Shown: in pieces, positions 25,253 to 34,795 of the stretch
How positions within the stretch are numbered: position 1 is the first letter of the stretch
How the letters are laid out: every line of letters begins with the position of its first letter
DNA from: Granulosicoccus sp045110515
Lineage (GTDB): Bacteria; Pseudomonadota; Gammaproteobacteria; Granulosicoccales; Granulosicoccaceae
Assembly: GCA_045110515.1 (NCBI GenBank)
Contig: JBGCGD010000036.1
Location: 47,399 to 111,398, forward strand
Direction of reading: 5' to 3'
DNA: 64,000 nucleotides
Program-made: the position numbers and the translations under genes
The notes under the pieces: model-generated
The model's input: the letters and a program-made list of their open reading frames with translations, nothing else
The model's database searches: none
Told to the model about the DNA's origin: nothing

Positions 25253-27667
25253 ATGGTCGAAAAACTACCCATGCATGCTTCAGTTGTCGTCATTGGCGGC
25301 GGCATTATGGGTTGCTCAACGCTTTATCATTTGGCAAAACTGGGAGTCACTGATGCAGTTCTGGTAGAGCGCAACAAGTTGACATCAGGCACGACGTGGC
25401 ACTCTGCTGCACAGGTACGAGCATTGAGGCATTCCCGCAACTTAACGCGCATGATTCAATACTCGGTTGATTTATACAGCCAGTTGGAAAAGGAAACAGG
25501 TCAGTCAGTTGGCTGGATTCAGAAAGGCTCCCTCTCGCTAGCGACTAACCCTGATCGTCTTATTCATATCAAACGTCAGGAAGCATTGGCGCGTGCTTAT
25601 GGTATCAACGCGATGTCAATACCGGTCGGTGAGGCGCGTGAGCGTTGGCCGTTGATGAATGCCGACGATGTATTGGGCGCAGTTTGGTCGCCTGATGACG
25701 GCAGAGTATCCCCCAGCGATGTGTGTTCAGCCTTGGCTAAAGCTGCGAAATCCGCTGGTGCCAAAGTGTTTGAAGAAACGGGGGTGACCGGTGTCATTAC
25801 CGAAAATGGTCGCGTCACAGGCGTAGAAACAACGAAAGGCACCATCAGATGTGATGCCATCGCTGTGTGTGCCGGACTATGGTCCCGCGAAGTCGGTGCT
25901 ATGGCAGGCGCGGAAGTCCCTGCCTTGGCGTGTGAGCATTTTTACCTATTAACAAAACCGATTGACGGCATCACTGGAAATAAACCGACGTTATCTGATC
26001 ACGACAACCATCTGTATATTCGCGATGACTCCGGTGGTCTGCTTGTCGGTTGCTTTGAACCCATGGGTAAGCCGATAAAACCTGGTGTACTCGATGCAAA
26101 TTTTGAATTCGGATTGTTGCCCGAAGATTGGGATCATTTTCAACCCATGATGGAAAATGCATTACACCGTTTACCGGTGTTGGAAGATGCGGAGGTAAAA
26201 ATGCTGCTAAATGGTCCAGAGAGTTTTACGCCGGACGGGACGTTCATGCTGGGTGAAACAGCGGAAACGAAAGGGCTGTTTCTGGGTTGTGGAATGAACT
26301 CGGTTGGCCTTGCAAGCGGTGGGGGCGCCGGTATGAATTTAGCGCACTGTATTGTGCACGGCGCGCCCACGTGCGATCTAAGCGAAGCCGATGCGAAGCG
26401 TTTTGCTCCAGTATTTAATTCAATCGAACACCTTATGGCACGAGCGCCGGAAATTCTTGGTACTCATTACGATATTGCGTATCCGGCGAAACAGCTGAAA
26501 ACCGCCAGAGGTTTAAGGAGCTTACCGCTCCAAATGGAGCTTGAAAAACATCGTCCGTTTAACGGTCAGTTTTATGGCTGGGAAAGACCCCTCTATTTTA
26601 ACGCAGTATCGACGCCTAAACCGACGTTTGACAAGCCTGATTGGTTTGAAAACGTAAGAAATGAAGTACAGGCTGCCCATGAGCAGGCTGCCGTATTTGA
26701 TTTAAGTTCCTTTGGAAAAATCGATGTTACAGGTGGCGATGCCGAAAAATATTTGATGAGGGCGTGCGCTGGCCACCTTGATAGGCCTCCTGGTTCTGTC
26801 ATTTACACCTCCGTGCTCAATCAACGGGGGACTTTTGAAAGTGACATTACGGTGCAACGCCTATCACAAGAGCATTATCGTTTATTCGTTGGAACGACAG
26901 CGATAAAAAGAGACTTAGCGTGGTTTCGCCAATGTTCCGCCGATGGTACGAGTGTATATAACGTAAAGCTGGCAGATATCACTGAAGACTATGCAACGCT
27001 GGCATTAATGGGACCTGAATCAATGTCCGTTGCAAACGTGTTGGGAGCAGATCTTCAGTCTCTGGGCTTTTTCAAACACGCAGAGATTCATTTGGCGGGT
27101 ATAAAGGTTAGAGCGGCGCGACTTTCCTATATTGGAGAAGCGGGTTGGGAACTAACGTGCAAGTCATCTGAGGCAGTACCCCTTTACAGAGCCTTGCTCA
27201 GCGCTGGTGCTAAGCCTGCGGGTTTGTTTGCTCAAACATCGATGCGGGTAGAGAAGGGGTATCGCGCTATGGGCCATGAATTGGATTCTGACGTGACGCC
27301 ACACGATGTGGGACTTGCACAATTTACGCGAAAAACCGGTGGATTTATCGGCTTTGAAGCCCTCTCTCAAAATGCTGTACGAGAAAGCTCTCATCAAGTT
27401 GTGTCTTTACGTTTTGACGATACTGATAGTATGCCGTTAGGCCACGAACCGGTGTTAATGGCTGGCGAAATTATTGGGAAAACGACCAGCTGCGCATACG
27501 GGTATCGTATCGCTAGTCCCATCGCGCTTGCGCAAACAACGCGTAAATTAAGCACGGGTGACAGGGTCTTAGTTGATATTGCAGGTGTGCACTCATCGGC
27601 TACAGTCAGTATTGAGGCTTTGTTTGATCCATCAGCCACAAGAATGAAGTTCACAGGGTCTCATTAG
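25253..27667 (+). CDS. FAD-dependent oxidoreductase / GcvT-like protein (dimethylglycine dehydrogenase-like)
   Basis: An 804-residue two-part enzyme. From ATG 25253 it opens MVEKLPMHASVVVIGGGIMG, a FAD Rossmann motif; SGTTWHSA near residue 50 carries the His that is covalently flavinylated in dimethylglycine/sarcosine dehydrogenases. A DAO domain (to about 380), an FAO_M linker region with a GWERPLYF motif (about 380-440) and a GcvT aminomethyltransferase domain (about 440-800, SYIGEAGWEL, ARKTGGFIG-like end) follow. Such enzymes oxidatively demethylate N-methyl amines and pass the one-carbon unit to tetrahydrofolate. The open frame runs 20 codons upstream, across an operator, which I reject. 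The gene is divergent from rpiR and 55 bases before an aminotransferase. Confidence 0.87.
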   Translation: MVEKLPMHASVVVIGGGIMGCSTLYHLAKLGVTDAVLVERNKLTSGTTWHSAAQVRALRHSRNLTRMIQYSVDLYSQLEKETGQSVGWIQKGSLSLATNPDRLIHIKRQEALARAYGINAMSIPVGEARERWPLMNADDVLGAVWSPDDGRVSPSDVCSALAKAAKSAGAKVFEETGVTGVITENGRVTGVETTKGTIRCDAIAVCAGLWSREVGAMAGAEVPALACEHFYLLTKPIDGITGNKPTLSDHDNHLYIRDDSGGLLVGCFEPMGKPIKPGVLDANFEFGLLPEDWDHFQPMMENALHRLPVLEDAEVKMLLNGPESFTPDGTFMLGETAETKGLFLGCGMNSVGLASGGGAGMNLAHCIVHGAPTCDLSEADAKRFAPVFNSIEHLMARAPEILGTHYDIAYPAKQLKTARGLRSLPLQMELEKHRPFNGQFYGWERPLYFNAVSTPKPTFDKPDWFENVRNEVQAAHEQAAVFDLSSFGKIDVTGGDAEKYLMRACAGHLDRPPGSVIYTSVLNQRGTFESDITVQRLSQEHYRLFVGTTAIKRDLAWFRQCSADGTSVYNVKLADITEDYATLALMGPESMSVANVLGADLQSLGFFKHAEIHLAGIKVRAARLSYIGEAGWELTCKSSEAVPLYRALLSAGAKPAGLFAQTSMRVEKGYRAMGHELDSDVTPHDVGLAQFTRKTGGFIGFEALSQNAVRESSHQVVSLRFDDTDSMPLGHEPVLMAGEIIGKTTSCAYGYRIASPIALAQTTRKLSTGDRVLVDIAGVHSSATVSIEALFDPSATRMKFTGSH

Positions 27668-27722
27668 TTTTTGTACACCGTTAACGAAAAAAAATTTCTT
27701 TTAAATAACTTGGCTTATTTCT

Positions 27723-29042
27723 ATGTCTCATGTTTTTCCACGTCATTGCCACACAGAGTTTCCCATAGCGGTTGGTGGTGATGGTTGCTATTTGATTGAT
27801 GATTCCGGTAAGCGTTATTTTGATGGCTCAGGAGGTGCGGCGGTATCCTGCCTGGGACATAGCAATGAGCGGGTACGGGAGGCTATAAAAACACAAGTTG
27901 ATAAGCTTGCGTTCGCGCATACAGGTTTCTTTAGCTCCAAACCTGCTGAGCAACTCGCTGATCTACTAATTCAACATGCGCCAGGCAGCTTAGAGCGAGT
28001 GTATTTTGTCTCTGGCGGTTCTGAAGCGGTTGAGAGTGCTATTAAGCTTGCACGGCAGTATTTCGTTGAACGGGGTGAACCGCAACGCAAACATTTGATT
28101 GCCCGTAGGCAAAGCTATCATGGCAACACCTTAGGGGCACTGGCGGTGGGTGGCAATGGCTGGCGACGAGAGCAGTTTTCACCGTTGCTGGTAGAGGTCA
28201 GTCATATCGCACCTTGCTACGAGTATGCTGAGCGTGATTCCGGAGAATCTCTAGAAGCTTATGGACTACGCACAGCGCGTGAACTAGAAGATGAAATTCT
28301 GCGATTGGGTACTGATTCGGTTATGGCTTTTCTGGCTGAGCCTGTGGTGGGAGCCACGTTGGGTGCGGTTGCAGCTGTTGACGGCTATTTTAAGGAAATA
28401 CGCAGAATCTGTGACAAGTACGGCGTACTGCTTATTCTTGATGAAGTGATGTGTGGAATGGGACGCACAGGGCATTTATTTGCCTGCGATGCTGATGAGG
28501 TTGTGCCAGATATTCTATGTATTGCCAAAGGGTTGGGCGCTGGATACCAACCTATTGGTGCCATGTTGTGTACCTCCGAAATCTATGGTGCGATTGCCTC
28601 AGGTAGCGGTTTTTTCCAACATGGGCACACCTATCTGGGGCACCCGGTGGCTGCTGCTGCCGCGTTCGCTGTTCTGACAGAGATGAACGAGAATCAATGG
28701 GTCAGGAAAGTGGCTACGCGAGCAGATTTTCTTCAATCTCGGTTACATGCGCATTTTGGACAACATCCGAACGTTGGCGATATACGCGGGCGTGGCTTTT
28801 TCTGGGGGCTTGAATTTGTATCAGACAAGGCATCGAAAAAGCCGTTTGATCCCACGTTGAAACTTGCAGCGAAACTAAAAAAAGCGGCATTGGCTGAAGG
28901 CTTGGTTTGTTACCCCATGCCAGGTACACGCAACGGAAAAGAGGGAGATCATATACTGTTAGCTCCACCTTTCATCGCCAGCGATGATGAGCTGGAAGAT
29001 GCCTTGCACAGGTTAGTGGTAGCGGTGGATAAAACCCTATAA
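27723..29042 (+). CDS. Class III aminotransferase
   Basis: A 439-residue PLP enzyme of the class III (omega-amino acid) type. Visible features are the GSEAVESAIKLAR phosphate-binding segment (about residue 100), the Asp motif LILDEVMCGMGRTG (about 238-251) and the Schiff-base Lys in IAKGLGAGYQPIGAM (about 268). Members transaminate terminal or beta amino groups to 2-oxo acids. Together with the BKACE gene it could turn a beta-amino acid into a beta-keto acid for cleavage. It follows the oxidoreductase by 55 bases and is probably in the same operon. Confidence 0.9.
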   Translation: MSHVFPRHCHTEFPIAVGGDGCYLIDDSGKRYFDGSGGAAVSCLGHSNERVREAIKTQVDKLAFAHTGFFSSKPAEQLADLLIQHAPGSLERVYFVSGGSEAVESAIKLARQYFVERGEPQRKHLIARRQSYHGNTLGALAVGGNGWRREQFSPLLVEVSHIAPCYEYAERDSGESLEAYGLRTARELEDEILRLGTDSVMAFLAEPVVGATLGAVAAVDGYFKEIRRICDKYGVLLILDEVMCGMGRTGHLFACDADEVVPDILCIAKGLGAGYQPIGAMLCTSEIYGAIASGSGFFQHGHTYLGHPVAAAAAFAVLTEMNENQWVRKVATRADFLQSRLHAHFGQHPNVGDIRGRGFFWGLEFVSDKASKKPFDPTLKLAAKLKKAALAEGLVCYPMPGTRNGKEGDHILLAPPFIASDDELEDALHRLVVAVDKTL

Positions 29043-29086
29043 ATAAAACAGCATTAATAGAATGCTCTTCCGTGCGGCATTCTTGC

Positions 29087-29114
29087 TTGCGATCATCCTT
29101 TGATAGTCTATATC
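29087..29114 (+). promoter_or_regulatory. Possible promoter of dddP
   Basis: TTGCGA (29087-29092) and TATATC (29109-29114) with a 16-base spacer lie 30 bases before the dddP start. A short AGCATT/AATGCT stem-loop at about 29050-29066 before it may end the aminotransferase message. Both are weak but well placed. Confidence 0.3.
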
Positions 29115-29144
29115 GATTCAATCAGTGTACGTTGAGACTACGTT

Positions 29145-30488
29145 ATGTCCGCCAGTCGTTATTCTGAACAACGCAAAATTGACCCATCCAGAGGGGCGCA
29201 ACTCGCCGACGGTACTGCAAACGATCAGGACCGGATAGAAATCGGTCCCACGCAACTTGCTTATAAGGAATGGTCAGAAGCAGGTCTTGCGCTACCTGAT
29301 CTCATCGCCATGCGTGAATTTCGCTGGAAGCGTCTAACTCAGCATATTGTGGATAGAGGCTACGGCGGGTTGTTGGTTTTTGATCCGTTAAATATTCGCT
29401 ATGCCACCGATAGCACGAACATGCAGTTGTGGAATACGCACAACCCGTTTAGAGCCGTGCTTTTATGTGCTGACGGCTATATGGTTATTTGGGACTATAA
29501 AAATTCCCCGTTTCTATCAACGTTTAATCCGCTGGTTAAAGAGCAACGATCGGGCGCCGATCTTTTCTACTTTGATCGCGGTGACAAGGTGGACGTTGCA
29601 GCTGATGTATTCGCAAACGAGGTTCGAATACTGATTGAAGAACACGGTGGTAACAACAAACAATTAGCCGTCGATAAAATCATGCTGCATGGTTTACGCG
29701 CGCTTGAAGCGCAGGGGTTCACGGTTAAAGATGGCGAGGAAGTTACCGAAAAAAGCCGTTCAGTTAAAGGCGATGACGAAATTTTGGCCATGCGTTGTGC
29801 GGTTCATGCATGCGAAACGGCAGTGGCAAAAATGGAAGACTATGCCCGTACAAAAATACCGAATGGCAAGATATCCGAGGACGATGTCTGGTCCGTGCTG
29901 CACGCAGAAAATATTCGCCGTGGCGGTGAATGGATAGAGACGCGGCTACTGGCTTCAGGCCCGCGAACCAATCCCTGGTTTCAAGAGTGTGGTCCGCGAA
30001 TAATCCAGAACAACGAGATCATCAGCTTCGATACGGATCTCGTCGGTAGTTATGGTATCTGTGTCGACATGAGCCGGAGTTGGTGGATTGGTGATGAAGT
30101 ACCGCCTGCCGATATGGTTTACGCCATGCAACATGCTCATGACCACATTATGACCAATATGGAGATGCTAAAGCCGGGTGTTAACATCCAGGAGTTGAGT
30201 CGCAATACGCACCCACTAGATCAAAAATTTCAGAAGTTGAAGTACGGTTGCCTGATGCACGGCGTGGGTTTGTGTGATGAATGGCCGCTAGTGGCCTACC
30301 CGGACAAAATGGTAGAAGGTGCCTTTGATTATGAGTTAGAGCCGGGTATGGTGCTTTGCGTGGAAGCGTCTGTGGGTGAGGAGGGTGCCGACTTTTCCAT
30401 TAAGCTGGAAGACCAAGTGCTCATAACCGAAACCGGTTATGAAAACTTAAGTCAGTATCCTTTTGATGATCGCTTGATGGGGCGTTAA
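29145..30488 (+). CDS. dddP: Dimethylsulfoniopropionate (DMSP) lyase DddP
   Basis: A 447-residue member of the M24 metallopeptidase fold. The N-terminal RKIDPSRG, the segments FDPLNIRYATDSTNMQLWN and the long conserved core match DddP proteins I know from roseobacters almost without gaps. The six metal-ligand positions of the fold are present: Asp296, Asp298, Asp308, His372, Glu407 and Glu422. DddP cleaves the algal osmolyte DMSP to acrylate and dimethyl sulfide, in the cytoplasm. Ordinary M24 peptidases lack this N-terminal region. It stands as its own unit behind an aminotransferase; no acrylate-handling gene (acuI, acuH or prpE type) is next to it. The family is found mostly in Rhodobacterales with scattered gammaproteobacteria, so it may have been acquired. 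Confidence 0.93.
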   Translation: MSASRYSEQRKIDPSRGAQLADGTANDQDRIEIGPTQLAYKEWSEAGLALPDLIAMREFRWKRLTQHIVDRGYGGLLVFDPLNIRYATDSTNMQLWNTHNPFRAVLLCADGYMVIWDYKNSPFLSTFNPLVKEQRSGADLFYFDRGDKVDVAADVFANEVRILIEEHGGNNKQLAVDKIMLHGLRALEAQGFTVKDGEEVTEKSRSVKGDDEILAMRCAVHACETAVAKMEDYARTKIPNGKISEDDVWSVLHAENIRRGGEWIETRLLASGPRTNPWFQECGPRIIQNNEIISFDTDLVGSYGICVDMSRSWWIGDEVPPADMVYAMQHAHDHIMTNMEMLKPGVNIQELSRNTHPLDQKFQKLKYGCLMHGVGLCDEWPLVAYPDKMVEGAFDYELEPGMVLCVEASVGEEGADFSIKLEDQVLITETGYENLSQYPFDDRLMGR

Positions 30489-30817
30489 GGTAAGTTGATG
30501 TCACCGCCAGCAGCTATGAATCTATCCCAAACGGTCCGTTCGATAGTCCAGTTTGTCGAATAGCATGCCGTGTCACGATAAATGAAGGCGAAAAAACCGG
30601 ATGTGATCGCCCCGCAAAACGCTCTGAACGAGCCCGCTGAATAGCGATAGCCTATTTTATGGATCTCCTGACAAAATAAAATCCGGTATTCCTACCGCGA
30701 TTCGTGTTGGATATCTACGTCGTCGAAATCATCTCTTCATTAACTTTGTTAACAGGTGTAAACAAGTGCTTAGCGAGCTTGTTTGCTGTCTGTAAACAGG
30801 GTAAGGAGATTTCAGCC
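30489..30817. other. Intergenic region between dddP and EamA transporter
   Basis: No gene is seen in these 329 bases. An AAACAAG/CTTGTTT inverted repeat (30760-30784) and AAGGAG (30803-30808), the ribosome site for the following GTG start, are the only clear elements. The open frame that reaches back to 30704 from the transporter crosses this region and is not needed. Confidence 0.4.
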
Positions 30818-31780
30818 GTGGCTTCTTCAATCAATTTTTCGCTGTGCACCGTATTTGTTTTAATGTGGAGTTCGGGTTGGATAGGGTCAAAGTTTGGTGT
30901 TGATCTGGTAGGTCCTTTTACATTTCTAACGTGGCGATATGTAATAGTGGTAACAATTTTAGGGGCAATTTTAGTGCTCTCTAGAAAGTGGAAACCTTTG
31001 ACTCCCGGAGAATGGACTCGATACCTAAATATCGGACTTTTATCGCACGGCGTTTATCTCGGGGCAAGCCTGTCGTCATTGAACTTTGGTGTCAGCGTTG
31101 GAATGGTTGGGCTGGTAACCTCCATGCAGCCTATGTTCACCGCATTTCTGGCACAACGTTTTACCGGAGAATCAACCAGCAAATATCAATGGATGGGGGT
31201 TATTCTAGGTATGGCGGCGGTCCTGACACTGGTGATTACTCAACTCGCTCTAGGCGATACGGTGTTGGGCTATGTTTTACTAGTGTCTGCGGTTTTAGGG
31301 TTAAGCTTAGCAACGCTTATTGATCGGGCTGGTACGCTTGAAAAAGAGCAGCGCAGTGAAGAGCCTACTCCATTGCTACAAGTACTCTTCATTCATAGCG
31401 TCGCGGCGCTCGCGTTCTTTGCCCTGTTCGGTGTCTCATTAGAGAACATGGAGACAACCTGGAGTCCAGCGCTGATTGGATCTTTGGCCTACATGGCGAT
31501 ATTCGTTTCAATTGGTTCCTACGGTCTACTGTTTCTATTGTTGAGACGCATGGCAGCAGTCAAAGTGTCCTCTTTGGCTTATCTGACGCAGGGAGCAACA
31601 ATGGTTATGGCCTGGTTGCTTCTGGGCGAAACCTTGACGGATATTCAATGGGTTGGTGTGTCCTTAGCCACAACCGCTGTCATTATTGTCCAACTTGATA
31701 GGGTAGATTTTACTGCGCTGATGTTACACAGATCTTTCGGTTCGACGAAAGCGCTAGAAGCTTCACGCAAAGTGGCATAA
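30818..31780 (+). CDS. EamA-family (DMT superfamily) transporter
   Basis: A 320-residue membrane protein with ten hydrophobic segments in two EamA repeats. I chose GTG 30818 because AAGGAG is nine bases upstream and the protein then begins just before the first membrane helix; the earlier in-frame codons would add a 38-residue leader with no ribosome site. The family exports amino acids, metabolites or drugs. It follows dddP on the same strand, but the 329-base gap suggests a separate promoter, so a link with DMSP metabolism is only possible. Confidence 0.9.
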   Translation: MASSINFSLCTVFVLMWSSGWIGSKFGVDLVGPFTFLTWRYVIVVTILGAILVLSRKWKPLTPGEWTRYLNIGLLSHGVYLGASLSSLNFGVSVGMVGLVTSMQPMFTAFLAQRFTGESTSKYQWMGVILGMAAVLTLVITQLALGDTVLGYVLLVSAVLGLSLATLIDRAGTLEKEQRSEEPTPLLQVLFIHSVAALAFFALFGVSLENMETTWSPALIGSLAYMAIFVSIGSYGLLFLLLRRMAAVKVSSLAYLTQGATMVMAWLLLGETLTDIQWVGVSLATTAVIIVQLDRVDFTALMLHRSFGSTKALEASRKVA

Positions 31781-31812
31781 CGGTTCGTACTGTCGAATGT
31801 GAATGGCGAGCA

Positions 31813-32970
31813 TCACTGCGATAGTCGTTGAGCGACTTGTTGCATAAATTCCATGCCTTGTTGCAGTTCGCCGCGCTTAATGAATTCGTTGGGCTTGTGA
31901 GCGCGGCTTATACTGCCGGGACCGAAGACAACCGTAGACATTCCCTTATCGCTGAAATAGCCGGCATCGGTACCGAAAGAGACAACATCACGGCTGTTCA
32001 GTCCGGTAATACTACTCACAAACTCAGCCGCTTTTGCGGCATGTTTGTCATTTAACGCTGGAACCGGCGCATCGGTGATGATGTCAATGGCCGAGTACTC
32101 GTGAATCTCCTTCATGGCGGGTAGTAGTTCTGTTTCGGCATAGTGTTGCAGCTCGCTGATGATGAGCTGACCATCTTCGCCAGGCATAGGGCGAAACTCC
32201 CAATTAAAGTGGCACTGCCCAGCGGTTGCGTTAGTGGCCATTCCGCCTTCAATGATGCCCACGTTAAACGTGCAATAGGGTGGGACAAATTCTGAGTCGG
32301 CATGGGGTTGTTCGGACAGGCGTTGCGCAATATCATAAATTTTATTGATTAACTGTGAAGCAACGGCGATTGCGTTAACGCCTAGCGTCGGATCACACGA
32401 ATGCACCTCATAGCCGATCACTTCGGTGCGCATTTCATAGCCACCTTTATGAGCAGTGATGAGTTTCATGTCAGTGGGTTCGCCAACGATTACGATTTCC
32501 GGGCGTATACCTAGCGAATCGATAGAGTCCAAAAGAAAGGGCATACCAAAACCGCCAATTTCCTCGTCAAAAGAGAAGGCAAGGTGAATCGGTTTTTTCA
32601 AATTGGCATCTTTGAACACACTGACGGATGCCAGCATGCAGGCTAGAAAGCCTTTCATGTCGACAGAGCCACGACCAAACAGCTTGTCGTCGATTGCGGT
32701 GAGGGTAAACGGCGGAGTTGACCAGTTTTGTCCTGCAACCGGCACGACATCGGTGTGACCGTTGAATACCAGCCCGCCGTCGCAATGAGGGCCGATCGTT
32801 GCGAATAAATTGGCCTTCAGGCCAGATTTGTCATAGCTGAGAGTGGATTCAATGCCGTGTTGGGCTAAGTAATCTTGGATATAGCTCACTATCGGCTCGT
32901 TTGGGTGTGCCGAAATGCTCTCAAACCCGACGAGTTGGGTCAGTATGTTGATGCATTTATCTAGGTCCAT
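31813..32970 (-). CDS. M20-family deacylase, acetylornithine deacetylase (ArgE)-like
   Basis: A 385-residue zinc hydrolase with the M20 motifs FNGHTDVVPV (metal His/Asp, about residue 70), GRGSVDMKG (bridging Asp, about 100), DEEIGGFG (catalytic and metal Glu, about 136) and FGTDAGYFS. Its overall sequence is closest to acetylornithine deacetylase, which yields ornithine in arginine synthesis. No other arginine genes are near, so it may act on another N-acyl amino acid. It converges with the transporter gene and stands alone. Confidence 0.85.
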   Translation of the reverse strand: MDLDKCINILTQLVGFESISAHPNEPIVSYIQDYLAQHGIESTLSYDKSGLKANLFATIGPHCDGGLVFNGHTDVVPVAGQNWSTPPFTLTAIDDKLFGRGSVDMKGFLACMLASVSVFKDANLKKPIHLAFSFDEEIGGFGMPFLLDSIDSLGIRPEIVIVGEPTDMKLITAHKGGYEMRTEVIGYEVHSCDPTLGVNAIAVASQLINKIYDIAQRLSEQPHADSEFVPPYCTFNVGIIEGGMATNATAGQCHFNWEFRPMPGEDGQLIISELQHYAETELLPAMKEIHEYSAIDIITDAPVPALNDKHAAKAAEFVSSITGLNSRDVVSFGTDAGYFSDKGMSTVVFGPGSISRAHKPNEFIKRGELQQGMEFMQQVAQRLSQ

Positions 32971-33178
32971 TTCGCGTGCTTGCCTCGCGTGGATAGGTTA
33001 GGTTATCGGTGTGCACGCAGTATCCCATGACACTATAGTGAATGGGGTGGATCTTACGCGCGAAGGCATCGGATAACTTGTAACTGTTTTTCGTAACGGA
33101 AACGGGATAACAACTGGCACTGAACTTGATCGAGAACCGGAGCGGAATACTCATTTTTTGGGCTACCAGGAATCCACC

Positions 33179-33643
33179 ATGCTTGTCAGATCAACACTTT
33201 TCGTCGCCGTACTCGCACTATCGGCGTGCGGCTCCGAGTCAACGTCAACACCTGCTGCTGCACAGTCTGATCAGACGCAAACAGAACAGCCCCCTGAACT
33301 TAACCCTGAAATCACTACAGAGTCTGGCCTCGTCTATCAGGTTATGAGAGTAGCTGAGGGAGCGAAACCGACGGCCAACAGTGTAGTCACACTAGATTAT
33401 GTTGGCACGCTCACCGATGGGACGATCTTTGATAGTTCGTTTGTTCGTGGTCAATCGGCCACGTTCAATTTGGCGAATACTATAGAAGGATTCAAAGAGG
33501 GCGTGCAGTTAATGAGCGTTGGTAGTCGTTATCGCTTCACTATTCCGGCTGATCTAGGTTACGGCGACCAAGGTACGGGTGATGTCATCAAACCGGGTGA
33601 TACGCTGATTTTTGAAGTGGAATTGCATGAAATCAATTCCTAA
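33179..33643 (+). CDS. FKBP-type peptidyl-prolyl isomerase, lipoprotein
   Basis: A 154-residue protein. ATG 33179 is preceded by AGGA at seven bases and gives a lipoprotein signal, MLVRSTLFVAVLALSAC. After a low-complexity linker rich in Thr, Ala and Gln (about residues 20-45) comes a single FKBP domain with VTLDYVGTLTDGTIFDSS and YGDQGTGDVIKPGDTLIFEVEL. It would help proline isomerisation of periplasmic proteins, anchored to a membrane. The usual N-terminal dimerisation domain of FkpA/Mip is absent, so it is a minimal form. Confidence 0.92.
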   Translation: MLVRSTLFVAVLALSACGSESTSTPAAAQSDQTQTEQPPELNPEITTESGLVYQVMRVAEGAKPTANSVVTLDYVGTLTDGTIFDSSFVRGQSATFNLANTIEGFKEGVQLMSVGSRYRFTIPADLGYGDQGTGDVIKPGDTLIFEVELHEINS

Positions 33644-33750
33644 TTCATAAACCCTTACTGTAAAAAACGACCAGGGTATGTTCACGGTTGTTGTGGTGGG
33701 ACTACAACTGGTAAAGTTGTGGCTCCTTATAGCGCACCGAGCCTTTCCTC

Positions 33751-34740
33751 TTGAGTACAATCACCGTTTCTCTAGACGATATTGAATCAGTTAGTCGTCA
33801 AGCCTTAGTCAAACATGGAGCTGCAGATTGGGTTGCAGCATCGGTAGCAAAAGCGGTTCGAAAGGCTGAGGAGAACTCCAATCTTATCTGTGGGCTGTAC
33901 TATCTTGAGAGCTATTGCACGCAGCTAACATCCGGCCGCGTCAACGGTCGTATAGACCCTGTTGTTACCAGCCCAAGATCGGCAGCGGTCTCCGTCGATG
34001 CCGGGTTTGGTTTTGCTCAGGCCGCCTTCGAGCGCGGTCTTCCAAAGGCACTGTCTACAGTGAAGAACACTGGCACTTGCTCTTTGTCAATTTGCCATTC
34101 GCATACGTGTACATCTTTGGGCTACTTCACCGAGCAAATTGCAGAAGCTGGCTACCTCGCCATAGGGTTCACGAATGCGTCCGCCGTGGTCTCACCTCCC
34201 GGCGGTAACAAGGCACTGCTGGGCACCAATCCCATTGCCATGTCTGTACCAGCTCAGCGTGGTGGCGTAGCCTTCCAACTAGATCAAAGCACCAGTGCTG
34301 TGGCGCTAGGAAAGATTACAATGGCCGCGGCAGCCGGTGAGTCGATTCCTGAAGGGTGGGCCGTTGATGAGAGCGGAAAGCCAACGACAGATCCCCAAAT
34401 GGCCTTGGCAGGTTCTTTGGTTTCTACGGGCGGCTACAAAGGTTTCGGATTCGGACTGATGGCAGAAGTGATGGCTGCGGCTATTACCGGCAGTGTCAAT
34501 TCTCTTGATGTTAAAGGCCTGAAGGTAGCCGAAGGTGCGCCGCATAATTTAGGTCAATTCTATTTCATACAGGATCCAACAGCAGTCTCGGGTGATGCGT
34601 TTTGGGAACGTCTAGAGCGCTTATCCGGTGCTATTGAGGAACAACCAGGAACACGTTTGCCCGGAAGTAAACGCACTCCCAAGGAATCCGTCACCATTGC
34701 ATCGTCAGTCTGGGAACTTGCTGGCAGCCTTGCACAATAA
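33751..34740 (+). CDS. Ldh-family (malate/L-lactate dehydrogenase type 2) oxidoreductase
   Basis: A 329-residue NAD(P)-dependent oxidoreductase of the Ldh/YlbC family, shown by NKALLGTNPIAMSVP, QLDQSTSAVALGKI, IPEGWAVDESGKPTTDP and GGYKGFGFGLMAEV. The catalytic His region reads ICHSHTCTSLGYF. Members reduce 2-oxo acids or cyclic imines (pyrroline- or piperideine-2-carboxylate). The start appears to be TTG 33751, with no good ribosome site; no better start is seen nearby. It lies 55 bases before an SDR gene, probably one operon. Confidence 0.88.
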   Translation: MSTITVSLDDIESVSRQALVKHGAADWVAASVAKAVRKAEENSNLICGLYYLESYCTQLTSGRVNGRIDPVVTSPRSAAVSVDAGFGFAQAAFERGLPKALSTVKNTGTCSLSICHSHTCTSLGYFTEQIAEAGYLAIGFTNASAVVSPPGGNKALLGTNPIAMSVPAQRGGVAFQLDQSTSAVALGKITMAAAAGESIPEGWAVDESGKPTTDPQMALAGSLVSTGGYKGFGFGLMAEVMAAAITGSVNSLDVKGLKVAEGAPHNLGQFYFIQDPTAVSGDAFWERLERLSGAIEEQPGTRLPGSKRTPKESVTIASSVWELAGSLAQ

Positions 34741-34795
34741 ATCAACACTGGCGACAATCTTCACTAATTTTCAACCAATACAATAGAACGCTGAC

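Noticed and set aside
29145..30488. Calling the dddP gene an Xaa-Pro aminopeptidase
   Set aside because: The fold is shared, but the N-terminal region and long conserved segments match DddP specifically.
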